Shown: positions 10,599 to 21,930 of the stretch, piece after piece
Layout of the letters: the number at the start of each line of letters is the position of its first letter
Numbering within the stretch: the stretch's first letter is position 1
NCBI GenBank assembly: GCA_036245525.1
Contig: BTPG01000005.1
Location: 207,622,682-207,686,681 of the forward strand
DNA from: Semisulcospira habei
Taxonomy: Eukaryota; Mollusca; Gastropoda; Semisulcospiridae
Reading direction: 5' to 3'
Length of the DNA stretch: 64,000 nt
Notes under the pieces: model-generated
Database searches by the model: none
Seen by the model: only the letters and a program-made list of their open reading frames with translations
What the model was told of the DNA's origin: nothing
Made by a program: the position numbers and the translations under genes

Positions 10599-11351
10599 AA
10601 TAAAGGATAAGTGTATGTTTTACCGTGCTCATCAATATTACTCTGTAAAAGGATGATTGTGCGAACTGTGCAACTCCTAGCTTTTGTAAGGAGTTTGTGC
10701 TTTTGGGAACTACCAAAAATTTCAAGTCAGACATTGTTATAGACCTAATGATTCTGGTTGCCAAGTTTCATATTTATAAAATTAATGCAGGTTACAGGAA
10801 ACTCAGCCAAAAATTGAACACTTCATTAACTGTATGAAAAGTCGCTTTAAAGTGGAAAAGTACAGATATGGGATCATAGGGCAAACTGGAAAATGTAATA
10901 CTAATAGACTGTGGTTTCCATACAGAGCACTATTCTGTCAGTAGACACTACCCCACATACACTTCCTTCTTAGTACTACTTCACCTTTTCGAATCTCTCA
11001 TAGAATATGGCAATCTTCTCCCTTTCCCCCAATGTTGTGGTTTAGCCTGGCAGTTCGTCGGTGTTTACGTGTGTGGGTGTGGGTGTCTGTGTGTGTGTGG
11101 GGGGTGGGGGGGGGGGGGCATTTACGCGTGAAGCCAAGGGTATTTTTTGTTTGTTTTGTATTGTACTCCTGTATTGTTTTGTACTACTACGCTTTATATT
11201 GTTTTACAGTGTACTATATTGTAGTGTATTCTGTGCTGTATCGTAGTCTGCTGTATTGTGCATTGTAGTCTTTTTTGTATCTTGTGATATGGATATAATG
11301 CAAAAACATGAATTAAAAAAAAAAAGTATTACTCTGTAAAACAAGCCAGGT

Positions 11352-11472
11352 GCTCTCTCTCTCTCTCTCTCTTTCTCACACACACACACACACACACACA
11401 AACCCACACACACACACAAGCGTGCACACACATGCACACCCACCCACACAAAAAAAAACACATGTACACATG

Positions 11473-11545
<73 letters not shown>
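11352..11545. repeat. (CT)n and (CA)n microsatellite block
   Basis: CT run then interrupted and pure CA runs. Frames through this region are low-complexity artefacts. Confidence 0.95.
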
Positions 11546-11550
<5 letters not shown>

Positions 11551-11779
11551 CCTCCGGTTTGTACTGGGGTGAGATAAAGACTGAGATCTTTAAAGTGTTT
11601 TTCCAATATTAAGTAAGCAATTTTGGCACACACACACACACACGCACACATTAAGCATCCAGTCTGCATTGGGATGAGATAATGATGCACACACACACAG
11701 TATCCTTCGGTTTGTACTGGGGTGAGATAAAGGCTGAGATTTTTTATGTGTTTTTCCAATACTAAGTATGCAATATTGG

Positions 11780-11810
<31 letters not shown>

Positions 11811-12330
11811 ACATACACACACACAATCACATACACACACACAATCACATACACACACACACAAAACATGATTGATTGTACATTGCTTAACGTCCCGACA
11901 GCAACAAGGCTTTCTCAGGACGTGCCTGCACTGCTTGTGAAAAAAAAATAATAAACAGAACATTGAATGTGTGTCGCCAGCCGGTCAAATACATTAAATA
12001 AACCTAACACATGGGGCCTAAATAAAGCCAAGACCATCCAGCAACACACATCCAATATCAAGAGCTACAGGCAGTGCAGACAGTAGGGAGAGTTTTTAAA
12101 AAGGCAAATACAGGTGAATGGACAAAGGGTAGACAGAAACACATGCCCCAGAATAGAGAGAAAAACCCACCCTGTGGGGCTGACCAGGGTGACCCTGGGA
12201 ACTAAAAAATACCTAACCCCACCCAAGTCCCCCAGGGCAGACCCAGGTGGGGAACACACAAAACAGAACCATACAGTTTGCACAGAGAGGGCAATTTGGG
12301 ATAGAGATCTTAATTTTGTTTTCCAATACT
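11546..12330. repeat. Composite minisatellite around (CA)n, split by R
   Basis: The block GTATCCTCCGGTTTGTACTG, then TTTTTCCAATATTAAGTA, recurs at 11546-11630 and 11700-11780. A diverged relative is at 12300-12332 beyond retroposon R. Confidence 0.7.
11869..12253 (-). mobile_element. SINE-like retroposon R, copy 3
   Basis: The tail end GATTGATTG is at the left and GACCCAGGTGGGG at the right. ACACACAAAACA flanks both sides (right 12254-12265). Confidence 0.82.
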
Positions 12331-12479
12331 GGTATGCGATAAATATTATTGTGCCATCTAGACATTTTACGAGCAAGAACATACGTCATATGAATTCGAT
12401 TACAATAATTTTAAGATGAGCTAGTGCGCTCTGCTATGCCGCTCAGGTTTATAATGCGCATCTCAATAAATGAGACAAT

Positions 12480-12545
12480 TTAACCTCTTCACGTATGCAG
12501 CCTCCGTACTGTATACAGTACTGGTGGCTACATGCATAAGGTTAA
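12480..12545. repeat. F-type miniature TTAA hairpin (66 bp)
   Basis: TTAACCTCTTCACGTATGCAG..CCGTACTGTA is mirrored by TACAGTACTGG..CATGCATAAGGTTAA. It shares its right TTAA with the next element. Confidence 0.8.
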
Positions 12546-12743
12546 CTCATTAAGGCTTGAAGGCGAATTTGTCAAATTTTGGAGATATCCCCTGATGTCT
12601 GAGTGTCACAGTCCTGGAAACTGATCGACCATGATAGTTCAATGGTGGTGTCAGAAAGGCGCCAAGCTATTCTGACACCACTCTTGAACTATCATGGTCG
12701 ATCAGATCCTAACACATCGTGTCAAGAGTTTGTTAAGTGTTAA
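12542..12743. repeat. TTAA MITE with A/B/D core, abutting the F element
   Basis: It starts at the shared TTAA (12542) and ends at TTAA 12740-12743. The core is ATAGTTCAATGGTGGTGTCAG / CTGACACCACTCTTGAACTAT with part of the left inner stem deleted. 12744-13110 shows no gene. Confidence 0.72.
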
Positions 12744-13115
12744 AACTTCTCAACGCACTCCCATAACTATCAGTGCGTTGACCTCAATGTTTTGTGACAT
12801 ATATTCAGATATATATGAGGGCATTCTCGAGTGGCGAGATAGTCAAATTGCTGCTGACTCATTAACGTACTAAACTATACCATGGATAGATGACACACAG
12901 AGATATTTTTTACAGGTATTTTTTAAAAGATACAATAAAATCGCCCCTTTGAAGCGGAATGAGTGTGTGAAAGCATGACCGAAGCTGGTTAACAAATTCG
13001 ACAACAGCATACTCTACTAGTCCTGATCATGTTTTCTGACTGAAGATGCAGTGTGAGTTGTCCAACAGCGTGCCAATCACGCAGAACACGACACAATATG
13101 TAGATTAAATTAGAT

Positions 13116-13357
13116 TTAACCTATTAACTGCCTGGGGGTAAAGCGAACGCTACCCATCTGCAAGAGACATAAATCCTCATGAGCCCCCGCAGTCGCGGGG
13201 GCTCATGAGGATTTATGTCTCTTGCCGTTAGTCAGTCTTATGTCAGTTTTGTATGCCGATCCAGTTTCGTGTACGTTTTTCACGCAAAATGTCGGTCAGT
13301 GTGCTATGGCTCAGTTTTCGACGCGAAATACATGATCACTAGCAGCTAAAGGGTTAA
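13116..13357. repeat. E-family TTAA MITE
   Basis: TTAACCTATTAACTGCC to AGCAGCTAAAGGGTTAA. The inner hairpin is CAAGAGACATAAATCCTCATG / CATGAGGATTTATGTCTCTTG, with AAAT mirrored by ATTT. 13360-13980 has no recognisable gene. Confidence 0.85.
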
Positions 13358-13980
13358 ATGTTGACTGCTTCTGATTTCCAGATGTCTAATTTTCACTTTG
13401 TTCGGAAAATCCATCGAAACATTATGGTCCACACCTTAGCCGGACCGCATTGGTTGACCCAGTCGGCAAGAGGGTAAGCGGTCAAAGGGAAGTAACCCCC
13501 TGCGTACTACCCCGTCGCGACATAACAAAGAAACACTGAAAAATTGACCCTGATCCCGAGGTATGGGGCAACAACCACACGCCGCGAAAAAACAGAAAGA
13601 TTTATTTTCTGGACATGACGCAATAGACAACTTCTCAAAGACAATGATGAAATACGTTGTCTAAACTCGCGCACAGGCGTATGATGATCGTTGCATAATC
13701 GCCTACAGATGAGCTGATCCGTCTTCAATCACCTCAGTCTACAAAGAGTTGTAGGAAATAGACAAATGTCTTTTCCTATTTACCTGTTGTAGAGGTGATC
13801 AAAAAGCCATTATATTGTTGAAATGTCTGTTTTTCGCACTACCTGCTGTTCAGGTGAACCTGTAGTCGATTACGCAACGAGCATCCCCAGATGCCTGTGG
13901 TCTCACAACACACAGTGGGGTAGTTGTTTTGAGACTACCTGTGCTATGCATAACATGCGTTAATTATCATACAGATATCA

Positions 13981-14179
13981 TTAACCCATTAACCCCAAAT
14001 TTTGGAGGATTCACCCAACGACTGTGAACCCGTTGCAGGTCGATGGGTCGACTATGATAATTCAAGGGTAGTGTTAGATTAGCTTGGTGCCTAATGGCGC
14101 CAAGGCCGTCTGGCACTACCCTTGAATTATCATGGCCGATCCATCTCCCGCTGTAGCTGGTTGGGGTTACTTAGGTTAA
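13981..14179. repeat. A-family TTAA MITE
   Basis: TTAACCCATTAACCCC to GGGGTTACTTAGGTTAA, with the core hairpin at 14052-14145. Confidence 0.83.
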
Positions 14180-14272
14180 CGTGACATACATATGCTAGAA
14201 GCTGTCAGTGCTCAAAGAGACCTAATCATGCTAGTCGGCCTGTGTACAGCCAGCTTTTAACTGAATCTGAGG

Positions 14273-14276
<4 letters not shown>

Positions 14277-14344
<68 letters not shown>
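14277..14344. repeat. (TG)n microsatellite
   Basis: About 33 uninterrupted TG units. Confidence 0.95.
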
Positions 14345-14345
<1 letters not shown>

Positions 14346-14564
14346 TTTTAGTCTTAGTAACTGACATCAAGACAAATTCCAATGTTTTTATTGTTTTGTA
14401 CAAGGAAACATATGGCAAACTATCTTATCTTATCTTAATTGTAACAAATTTAGTGATAGTCTTCCAAACAGATTTTTTTTCCAGTTACCTCTAGACGAAC
14501 ACGACTATACATTCCTGATGCACACAAAGTTGAGAAAGAGGCGACGCTAAAATATCTGCAATTA

Positions 14565-14633
14565 AGAGCAATAGATCCTCCTAGACCCCACCCTCTCCTC
14601 AAGGAATTCACGAGGATCTAGATGCCTCTTGCT
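14565..14633. repeat. Degenerate E-type hairpin
   Basis: CAATAGATCCTCCTAGACCCC and GAGGATCTAGATGCCTCTTGC, with a scrambled centre. Confidence 0.6.
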
Positions 14634-15000
14634 GGAAGTATTTACGTCAGTGTTCCTCAGCAGAAGGTGATCATAGGGTGTTCAATCAACTGCAGGTAGT
14701 GTAATGGAGGAACAAAGGGCTGGATTTGTAACGCAAAGAGACTGATTCTGCAACGGAATGGATGACACCAAAATCCTCTCCTGACGCACATCAAACAACC
14801 CATTGCACTCAAAGCGCGGAACACGGCTGTAAATACAACGAGGATTCTCGTGAGCCCCATCCTCTTGCGAGGGCCGATGAAAATCTAGCAGACAAAAAGA
14901 CACTGACAAGGAATGGATGGACACCCGCACTCTTGCCCCCAAGGAACAAAAACAACAAACAAAAAAAGTTTTCGGTGGAAAAGAATGCAAAATGAAACAA

Positions 15001-15067
15001 GCAAGAGGCATAGATTCTCATGAGCCCCCGCAAATGCGGGGGCTCATGAGAATCTATGCCTTTTGCA
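15001..15067. repeat. E-type hairpin
   Basis: CAAGAGGCATAGATTCTCATG mirrored by CATGAGAATCTATGCCTTTTG. The TTCT change is mirrored as AGAA. The open frame 15063-15506 beginning in it encodes nothing recognisable. Confidence 0.88.
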
Positions 15068-15588
15068 GACGGACCGTTCTGTTCGCATGATTGTCCCCCC
15101 CCCCCCCCTCTCCTTCCCCACACCCTTCCCACTTCGAGGGTATGGAAAGTATGACGATAATGCTCAGCAGATGGAAACAACAGATGCTGGAAAACACACG
15201 GAGACGAAAGTCGAGAGACAGCCTTCATATGATCACCCGATGACACCCTCTCCTTGGGACTTTGACTCAGACGTAAGGTGGGACCTGCTGGAAGCAGATA
15301 ACGGTGTGTGCTCTTGCAGCCTTCTGGAGATCATGAAGGTCCGTGTCTCCTGCAGATGCCGAGGTTGGTGTGGTGGTGAGACAACGAAGGCTGACGTCTG
15401 TTATAACAAAGGCGGAAAAGTGAGGACAAAGACACATGACGTCCTCAGCCAGTTTCATCTGCAACAGGCATATAAATACATGCTCGTGAACTCCTGCATT
15501 TGCTGAGGCTCGTGAGAATCTGCGCCTACTGACGGCAGAAATCAGTTACATTTACAAGAAGAAACTACCAAGTCAGTAGGAAAAACCA

Positions 15589-15666
15589 CTCTCAGGGGAG
15601 AGAATTGTGCATTATCGACCAATGATCATTGATCTTCTTTGGCCAAAAGCACCCCCCCCCCCCCCC

Positions 15667-15697
<31 letters not shown>

Positions 15698-15893
15698 AGG
15701 AATAAGAATACTTTATTATCTCGAAAAGAGAAATTCGTCTCCCCACCTCAGAGAGATGCGCGAAATAAGTGACTGGAAGCAAAATGCATATCTAGCCCCT
15801 TGGTGCATGGAAATTTAGATCTAGGTCACCCAAGGGGGGGGGGGGGGGGAGGGAGTCCAGATATTTAGCCGGTGTGGACAGCTGTTTCGGTCT
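15589..15893 (+). repeat. Single-arm relative of the 141-1020 palindrome
   Basis: CTCAGGGGAGAGAATTGTGC to CCAGATATTTAGCCGG, then GTGTGGACAGCTGTTTCGGTC, which matches the loop of the large palindrome. It appears to be the monomer from which the inverted pair arose. Confidence 0.75.
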
Positions 15894-16138
15894 AGGCGAC
15901 CTCTTCAGCACACCTTCGGCAACACTGGAGGAAGAGAAGGAACTTCTGCCTACCTGCAAAGAAGACCACATTTTACTGTGGTTTCTGTTACAAAATTTAC
16001 ATCCTCAACCTGAACTCAGGGAGTGTTCGAGGTTAAAGTCTGCGACTCTCGTCTCAACCCTCGGTCACAGAGCGTAACCAAGAACGAGAACCAAGACCCG
16101 AGGATGTAGATCAGTCAATATTGCCGATCTGTGGCTAC

Positions 16139-16205
16139 AAAAGGCGTAGATCCTCATGAGCCCTCGCAGTTGATGGGGTTCATGAAAATTCATGCTTCTC
16201 GCAGT
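16139..16205. repeat. Decayed E-type hairpin
   Basis: AAGGCGTAGATCCTCATGAGC with the partner GTTCATGAAAATTCATGCTTC. Confidence 0.65.
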
Positions 16206-16403
16206 GGCTGCAGGGGCCCATTGAAATGAGTATGCCTTAGGAAGATACTACGGCAGGATCTGGATTGGGGATGTGACCCGTCTTCCACGTCTGAGATCTG
16301 GGTCTGTTCCCACTAAGCAAAATGTCCCGGGCAGTAACTGGGACCGGTCGGCAGGAGCTGGGACCAGCTATGATTGAGTTTAGTCCTGCACCAGCCACTG
16401 TGA

Positions 16404-16949
16404 CTAACCCTTTCAGCCCCAAGGTCCCATTTCTCAAAGTTTGGAGGTGTTGCCCAACCACTATGTACCAGTTGTAGGAGACGGATGATCATGATAATTC
16501 AAGGGTAGTGCCAGATGAGCTTGGCGCCTGAAGGCGCCAAGCTCATCTGGCACTACCCTTGAATTATCATGATAAATCCATCTCTTGCGGCTGCAGGGTC
16601 CCAGGGCTAAAAGGATTGATTGATTGTACATTGCTTAACGTCCTGACAGCAACAAGACTTTCTCAGGACGTGCCTGCACTGCTCCTAACACATGGGGCCT
16701 CAATAAAGCTAAGACCATTTAGCAACACACATCCAATATCAAGAGCTACACGCAGTGCAAACAGTAGGGAGAGTTTTAAAATGGCAAAAAAAATACAGCT
16801 GAATGGACCAAGGGGTAGACAGAAACGCATGCCCCAGAATAGAGAGGAAAACTCACCCTGTGGAGCTGACCAGGGTGACCCTGGGAACTAAAAAGTAGTT
16901 AACCCCACCCAAGTCTCCCAGGGTGGAGGCCCGGGGCTAAAAGGGTTAA
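16404..16949. repeat. A-family MITE split by retroposon R
   Basis: CTAACCCTTTCAGCCCC (left TTAA mutated) to GGGGCTAAAAGGGTTAA at 16946-16949. The core has the GATGAGC/GCTCATC variant in both arms. Confidence 0.85.
16615..16933 (-). mobile_element. SINE-like retroposon R, copy 4 (internally deleted)
   Basis: It lacks the block between CTGCACTGC and CTAACACATGGGG that other copies have. GGGCTAAAAGG flanks both sides (16604-16614, 16934-16944). Confidence 0.8.
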
Positions 16950-16982
16950 GCAGGGTGCTCCACTATGTCACAGTATGCACCC

Positions 16983-17150
16983 AGTTACAGTTGTATGAGT
17001 GAGCTCAGTCCTGCGCCAACCACAAAGCAAAGTGGAGCGGAGCACTAGGCTTAGTGGCTGGCGCAGGGTTAAGCTCACACAGCCACGGTACAGAGGGGCA
17101 CCTTGCTTAGTGGCTGGCGCAGGACTCGGCTCACTCAAGCAACCAGCCTC
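16983..17150. repeat. C-type hairpin with extra repeat of one arm
   Basis: GAGCTCAGTCCTGCGCCAACC opposite TTAGTGGCTGGCGCAGG; the right arm occurs twice (17058-17095 and 17107-17143). Confidence 0.7.
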
Positions 17151-17162
17151 AGCTAGCCGGCC

Positions 17163-17376
17163 TTAACTCATTGTACCCCAAGACCGAAATCCCCAAATTT
17201 TGCCGTTGTCCTCTGAAGACTGCATTGCAGTCCTGGACACAGATCGACCATGATAGTTCAAGGGTGATGCCAGAATAGCTTGGCGCCCATAGGCGCCAAG
17301 CTATTCTGGCATCACCAATGAACTATCATGGTCGATCCATATCTTGCTGTGGTGTGTCTGGGGTAGAATGAGTTAA
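17163..17376. repeat. B-family TTAA MITE, complete
   Basis: TTAACTCATTGTACCCC to GGGGTAGAATGAGTTAA. The core is AGGGTGATGCCAGAATAGC / GCTATTCTGGCATCACC. 17380-17820 shows no recognisable gene. Confidence 0.9.
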
Positions 17377-17821
17377 AACGACAGTGAGCACGTGGACTGG
17401 ATTACAAGCCGGTACGGCTGTGTGCGGGCGAACCTCGGCCCCAGGACCTTTGGCTCACTGCGCGGGGAGTGCGGGGCACGTGCTAACGGTTTGTGGCGCG
17501 TGGAATGCTGGCGTGCTATGTGAGATGTCCTGCACGACTTGCGCTCGACATTTCAATGGATCACTCCAGCATGTTGTCTGGCCCAGTATCACCCTTACCG
17601 CACGCTGCAAGACATGCTTCCGGCGTGGGGGTGGGGGTAAGGGTGGCGGGGAGGGTCGAGGGTAGGTATCTGCGTCGTATCAAAGAGTTTACCCCTGACG
17701 TGACGAGTACAGTCTTTGGCTGTACATGTATACACCCATCAACCCATCTACAATCCCGATCCGCAACAAAAGGTGACTGCCAAGCCATGTAACGTGCACA
17801 AACCATAGGGGCTCTATGACA

Positions 17822-17978
17822 CTAGTAGCTTTGACTAATGCAAATCCACTGCACCACCGCGCGCGCCAGCGCCTATACTAAGCTCAAGACAAAATACAAG
17901 TATAGTTTGTCTTGAGCTTCGTATAGGCGCTGGAGCGCACACAGTGGCGCAGTGGATTTGCATTAATCAAAGCTACTG
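17822..17978. repeat. Imperfect 70-bp-arm palindrome
   Basis: AGTAGCTTTGACTAATGCAAA..GCGCCTATAC..AAGCTCAAGACAAA is mirrored through TTTGTCTTGAGCTT..GTATAGGCGC..TTTGCATTAATCAAAGCTACT. Confidence 0.85.
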
Positions 17979-18002
17979 TTATCGAGCCTCTATGCTATGA
18001 CC

Positions 18003-18352
18003 CTTAGACCTGCGCAAGCCACTAATCAAAGGTGCTTCGCTATAGCGGAGCACCTTTGATTAGTGGCTTGCGCAGGACTAAGATCATAGCGGAGCACGTT
18101 GCTTAGTGGCTTGCGCAGGACTAAATGTTATAGCAGAGCTCTTTGCTTAATAGCTTGCTCAGGACTAAGGATCATAGCGCAGCACCTTGCTTAATAACTT
18201 GCGCAGGACTACGGATCATAGCGCAGCACCTTGCTTAATGGCTTGCGCAGGACTAAGGATCATAGCGGAGCACGGCGTTGCTTAGTGGCTTGCGCAGGAC
18301 TGAGAGTTATAGCAGAGTTCTTTGTTTAGTGCCCTGCGCAAGACTAAGGCTT
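18003..18352. repeat. Tandem array of a C-hairpin arm, about 45-bp period
   Basis: It begins with a hairpin (AAGCCACTAATCAAAGGTGC / GCACCTTTGATTAGTGGCTT). About six more units of ATAGCGGAGCACCTTGCTTAG, then TGGCTTGCGCAGGACTAA, follow head to tail. Confidence 0.85.
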
Positions 18353-18552
18353 TTAGCCCCAAGGTCCCATTTCTCAAATTTTGGAGGTGTTGCCTAAACA
18401 CTATGTACCATTTGTGGGAGATGGATTGATCATGATAATTCAAGGGTAGTGCCAGATGAGCTTGGCGCCAAGCTCATCTGACACTACCCTTGAATTGTCA
18501 TGATCAATCCATCTCTCCCAGCTGCAGGGTCCCGCCGGGGCAAAGAGGTTAA
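18352..18552. repeat. A-family MITE, left TTAA lost
   Basis: CTTTTAGCCCCAAGGTCCC to GGGGCAAAGAGGTTAA. The core is shortened at its centre (CTTGGCGCCAAG without loop). Confidence 0.8.
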
Positions 18553-19051
18553 GGTTTGTACACAAACCAAGGGGAATCATTCAGCGCTGGACAGACAAAC
18601 AGTTAGATCCCCTGTTCCCGCCTATCAGGCACCCATTCGCCAGCCCACAGAGAAATACGCAGGTATAGAACAAGACGATCATCTACATCCCTAAAAAAGA
18701 TGCATCAGGTCTCGCCTATAACCCGTGTCTTTCTCCGGAACTTAGGAAGTAGGCAGGAGAAACATACATACACAAACACGAAGATGCATTACTTACTATA
18801 TGTGGTCGGGTAAATACCCTGATTTCCCACAGTAGATGCACAGAACATTACACAACAATGTAACGATACAAGTTTGTACAATTCTGGAAGCGCTAGCCTC
18901 ACCTATCTGGTTTGTGAGTATCTATAACTCGAGGCAAACTTGTATCGTTACATTGTTGTGTAATGCTGATAGGCGGGGGCAGGGGATCTAACTGTTTGTC
19001 TGTCCAGCGCTTAATGATTCCCCTTGGTTTGTGTACAAAGAGGTTAAGAAT
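18542..19051. repeat. Inverted-repeat element flanked by AAAGAGGTTAAG
   Basis: The outer arms are 18556-18628 and 18966-19038 (TTTGTACACAAACCAAGGGG / CCCCTTGGTTTGTGTACAAA). The inner arms are 18844-18877 and 18932-18965 (ATTACACAACAATGTAACGA / TCGTTACATTGTTGTGTAAT). AAAGAGGTTAAG flanks it at 18542-18553 and about 19036-19047. No coding capacity is seen. Confidence 0.8.
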
Positions 19052-19439
19052 CTATGCCTCCTGCTGGCACGGGTCGTCTCCGAGTGTGTTCTTCAGACTG
19101 AGTGTCGTCTGGTTTTCTCACAAGGAATATAAACGGGTAGAATGTTTTATGATATTGGGGCGGCGAGACAGATCTCGTCATCTACTTCGACCCAAGCGTA
19201 ATGTGCAGTCAAGAAAACGTTATTCTGATCAACACACGCTGACACGGCCGGGTCGTGACTTCTGACACCCGACTGACAACAGGAATAGAAGAGATCAATG
19301 ACCTCTGTTGCTAGTATGAATGTAGGTCCAATCAAGCTGACCTAAGGGCACACAATCAAAATAAAAATAACAAATAAACCATGGAACGTCACGCGATGAC
19401 TTACTTACTCTGTATTAGGAATAAGAGACTTAATGAATA

Positions 19440-19456
19440 ATAATAATAATAATTAC
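19440..19456. repeat. (AAT)n tract
   Basis: Short trinucleotide run. 19060-19530 shows no gene. Confidence 0.6.
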
Positions 19457-19535
19457 GGTATGCATAATGCGTTTATCTTATAATAATTATAACTCTAAGC
19501 GCGCACTCACAACTCACGAAAGCATGTGCACGCTC

Positions 19536-19671
19536 TTAACTCATTCTACCCCAACACCAAAATCCCCAAATGCTGTCGTTGTCCTCTGAAGACTGCACTC
19601 TAGTGCAGGACACAGATCGACCATGGTCGATCCTTATCTTGTTGTGGTGTGTCTGGGGTAGAATGAGTTAA
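19536..19671. repeat. B-family TTAA MITE with collapsed hairpin
   Basis: Normal B ends (TTAACTCATTCTACCCC and GGGGTAGAATGAGTTAA), but the core is reduced to GATCGACCATGGTCGATCC, a perfect short palindrome left by deletion of the inner stem. Confidence 0.9.
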
Positions 19672-19825
19672 CAGTGACTCACATACCACAAATACGTTAC
19701 GACGGTCTGCTGGGGAGGGGGGGGGGGGGGGGGGGTGGTGGTGGCGTTAGAGTGCTAGAACTGTTCAAAGAGGTGAGTTTTGAGACCTGACCCGTTTACC
19801 GCCGCGAAAAAGGTCAACAAGATCG

Positions 19826-19895
19826 AACAGCAAGAGACACAGATCCTCCTGGGCCCCCGCAGGTGTGGGGGCTCATGAGGATCTATGCCTCTTGA
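19826..19895. repeat. E-type hairpin
   Basis: AGCAAGAGACACAGATCCTCC opposite GAGGATCTATGCCTCTTG, with centre GCCCCCGCAGGTGTGGGGGC. Confidence 0.85.
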
Positions 19896-20539
19896 AAAGC
19901 CACTTTGTATCAGTCTTTTGACGGTTGGGGGCCTTTGAATTTACCCCCCAAAAATTCCAAAGCACATTCAGTCAGCGTCTACTGGTTTAGTGTGACCAGC
20001 AATAGTAGATATCCTCCCCTCACCCCCCACCCCATCCCACCCCACCCCACACACTTCGTCTGCCGGGGACCATGAAGATCTATGATCTAGATACCAAAGT
20101 CAAGATGGATCATAAAATGTATGCGACCTGGTCGTGTTTCAGGTCTTGACCCAAAAACCACCATTTTGACCCCCAGGTAAACTGACAATATACTTGTACA
20201 CACAATTTGGACAAACGGATCAATATATCTTATTCATCACCGTACATACTGGGACCTACTGACATGACCTAAAAAGTTAAGAAGGCGGTCAAATGGTATC
20301 ACATATGGCGCAGTTTTAACCTGAAAAAAAATCAGCACAAACTTGTAGGTCAGGGGTCGAAAACTGATCACAGATCGTAACAAGAAAGGCAAAGCCATAA
20401 TGGCTCAGGTGTATGACCGTTTTACATTTATGTGTGACTTTTGTGACAAGGGCTGGCTTATGCAGCAGCAAAATCCATGTTTTCTGAAAATGTAAGCATT
20501 TTTCACACATCTGTCAAACCTCCGTGACTCTTGACCTTT

Positions 20540-21240
20540 GTGATGAGTCGACTAAATTAGTATGCATAGGAAGGTCTTATCATCAGCTATCTTTGTACCA
20601 AATTTGGCTAAATAATTTGCAAAAATGTTGATAATACCTACATAAAATCGGCATTTTACACACTTGCCAGCCTGTTGTGACCCTTCACCTTTCAAATGGG
20701 TCATCCAAATTATTATGCATAGATAGGTCTTACCATCAGGTATCTCTGTACCAAATTTGGGTTTGAAGTTGTGAATAGTATTTGAGAAAAAAACATCTTT
20801 TGTCAAAATATGGCTATTTCGGACCTATTTCATGAGCACTTCATGACCCTTGACCTTTTCGAGGGGTAATCCAAATTAGTATGCATAGATATGTCTTACT
20901 ATCAGGTATCTCTGTACCAAATGTGGGTTTGAAGTTGTGAATAGTATTTGAGAAAAAACATCTTTTGTCAAAATATGGCTATTTTTCACCTATTTCCTGA
21001 GCCCTTCGTGACCCTTGACTTCTGACTGAGGGATCAAACAAATTAGTATGCATAGAAAGGTCTTACCATCAGGTATCTTTGTACCAAGTTTGGGTTTGAA
21101 GTTGTGAATAGTATTTGAGAAAAAATAAATTATGTCAAAATATAGTTATTTCTGACATTTTCTGATCGCCTGTGACCATGGCCTTTGTGAGAGGTCACTC
21201 AAACTGTTATGTTTAGAAAGATCTTGCCACAATGTATCCT
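20540..21240. repeat. Satellite-like tandem repeat, about 165-bp period
   Basis: Units contain AATTAGTATGCATAGAWAKGTC, CAGGTATCTYTGTACCAAAT, TTGAAGTTGTGAATAGTATT and CATCTTTTGTCAAAATATGG. Four to five diverged units end at a GACGGACGG-rich segment (21312-21350). 19900-20540 and 21240-21480 hold no gene. Confidence 0.8.
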
Positions 21241-21484
21241 TGGGCCAAGTTTGAAGAATCTGGCTTGAATATAGAATAGTCTCTGAGAAAATGCCAACGT
21301 TAAAGTTTACCGTACACGGACGGCAGCGGACGGACAACGGACGGACGACCACTGGCCCAAAACATACTCACTTTTGCTTCGCACGTGAGCCAAAAATCTG
21401 GGGAACATGTTATGTCCAAACTGTCCACATTATCTTGTAAACATGGCCTGTGAAGCTGTCGCAGAAAACAAATAAAAACAAATA

Positions 21485-21660
21485 AAATTAGGTGCTGCCT
21501 AATGACTATATACCTGTTGCAGGAGATGGATTGACCATGATAATTCATGGGTAGTGCCAGATTAGCTTGGCACCTGAAAGTGCCAAGCTAATCTGGCACT
21601 ACCCTTGAATCATCATGACCAATCCATCTCCTGCTGTAGGGACTGCATTGGTTACTACCC
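21485..21660. repeat. A-family MITE, ends lost
   Basis: Core GATTGACCATGATAATTCATG / GAATCATCATGACCAATC with both flanks partly present. No TTAA remains. Confidence 0.75.
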
Positions 21661-21720
21661 TCGACCCAAAGAAATTCCCAGAAAGGACAAGCACGAAACA
21701 GCAGTGTTGTATTTGTTATA

Positions 21721-21930
21721 TTAAACCCATTAACCCCCCCACCCACCCCGACCCCGACGCACTACAGCAAGAGATAGACCGACCATGATAATTCAAGTAT
21801 AGTGCCAGATTAGTTTGGCCATAAGGCACCAAGCTAATCTGGCACTACCCTTGAATTATCATGGTCGACACATCCATTGCAACTAGTACATAGTCTAGGT
21901 TACACCTTCAAAATGCGGTCTGGGTATTAA
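21721..21930. repeat. A-family TTAA MITE
   Basis: TTAAACCCATTAACCCCCC to CTGGGTATTAA, with core hairpin 21778-21876. 21935-22425 shows no gene. Confidence 0.78.

Noticed and set aside
11204..11963. Cys/Val-rich and Thr/His-rich frames
   Set aside because: They are translations of (CA)n/(TG)n microsatellites. The same applies near 4500-4960, 14282, 23251-23683, 33322-33622 and 34282-34626.
13165..13225. Histone-type or rho-independent terminator hairpins
   Set aside because: The stems are far longer, occur in dozens of near copies and sit inside TTAA-bounded elements, so they are MITE cores.
15063..15506. 147-codon open frame
   Set aside because: It starts inside an E hairpin and crosses a C run; composition and content match no family and no splice partners are visible.
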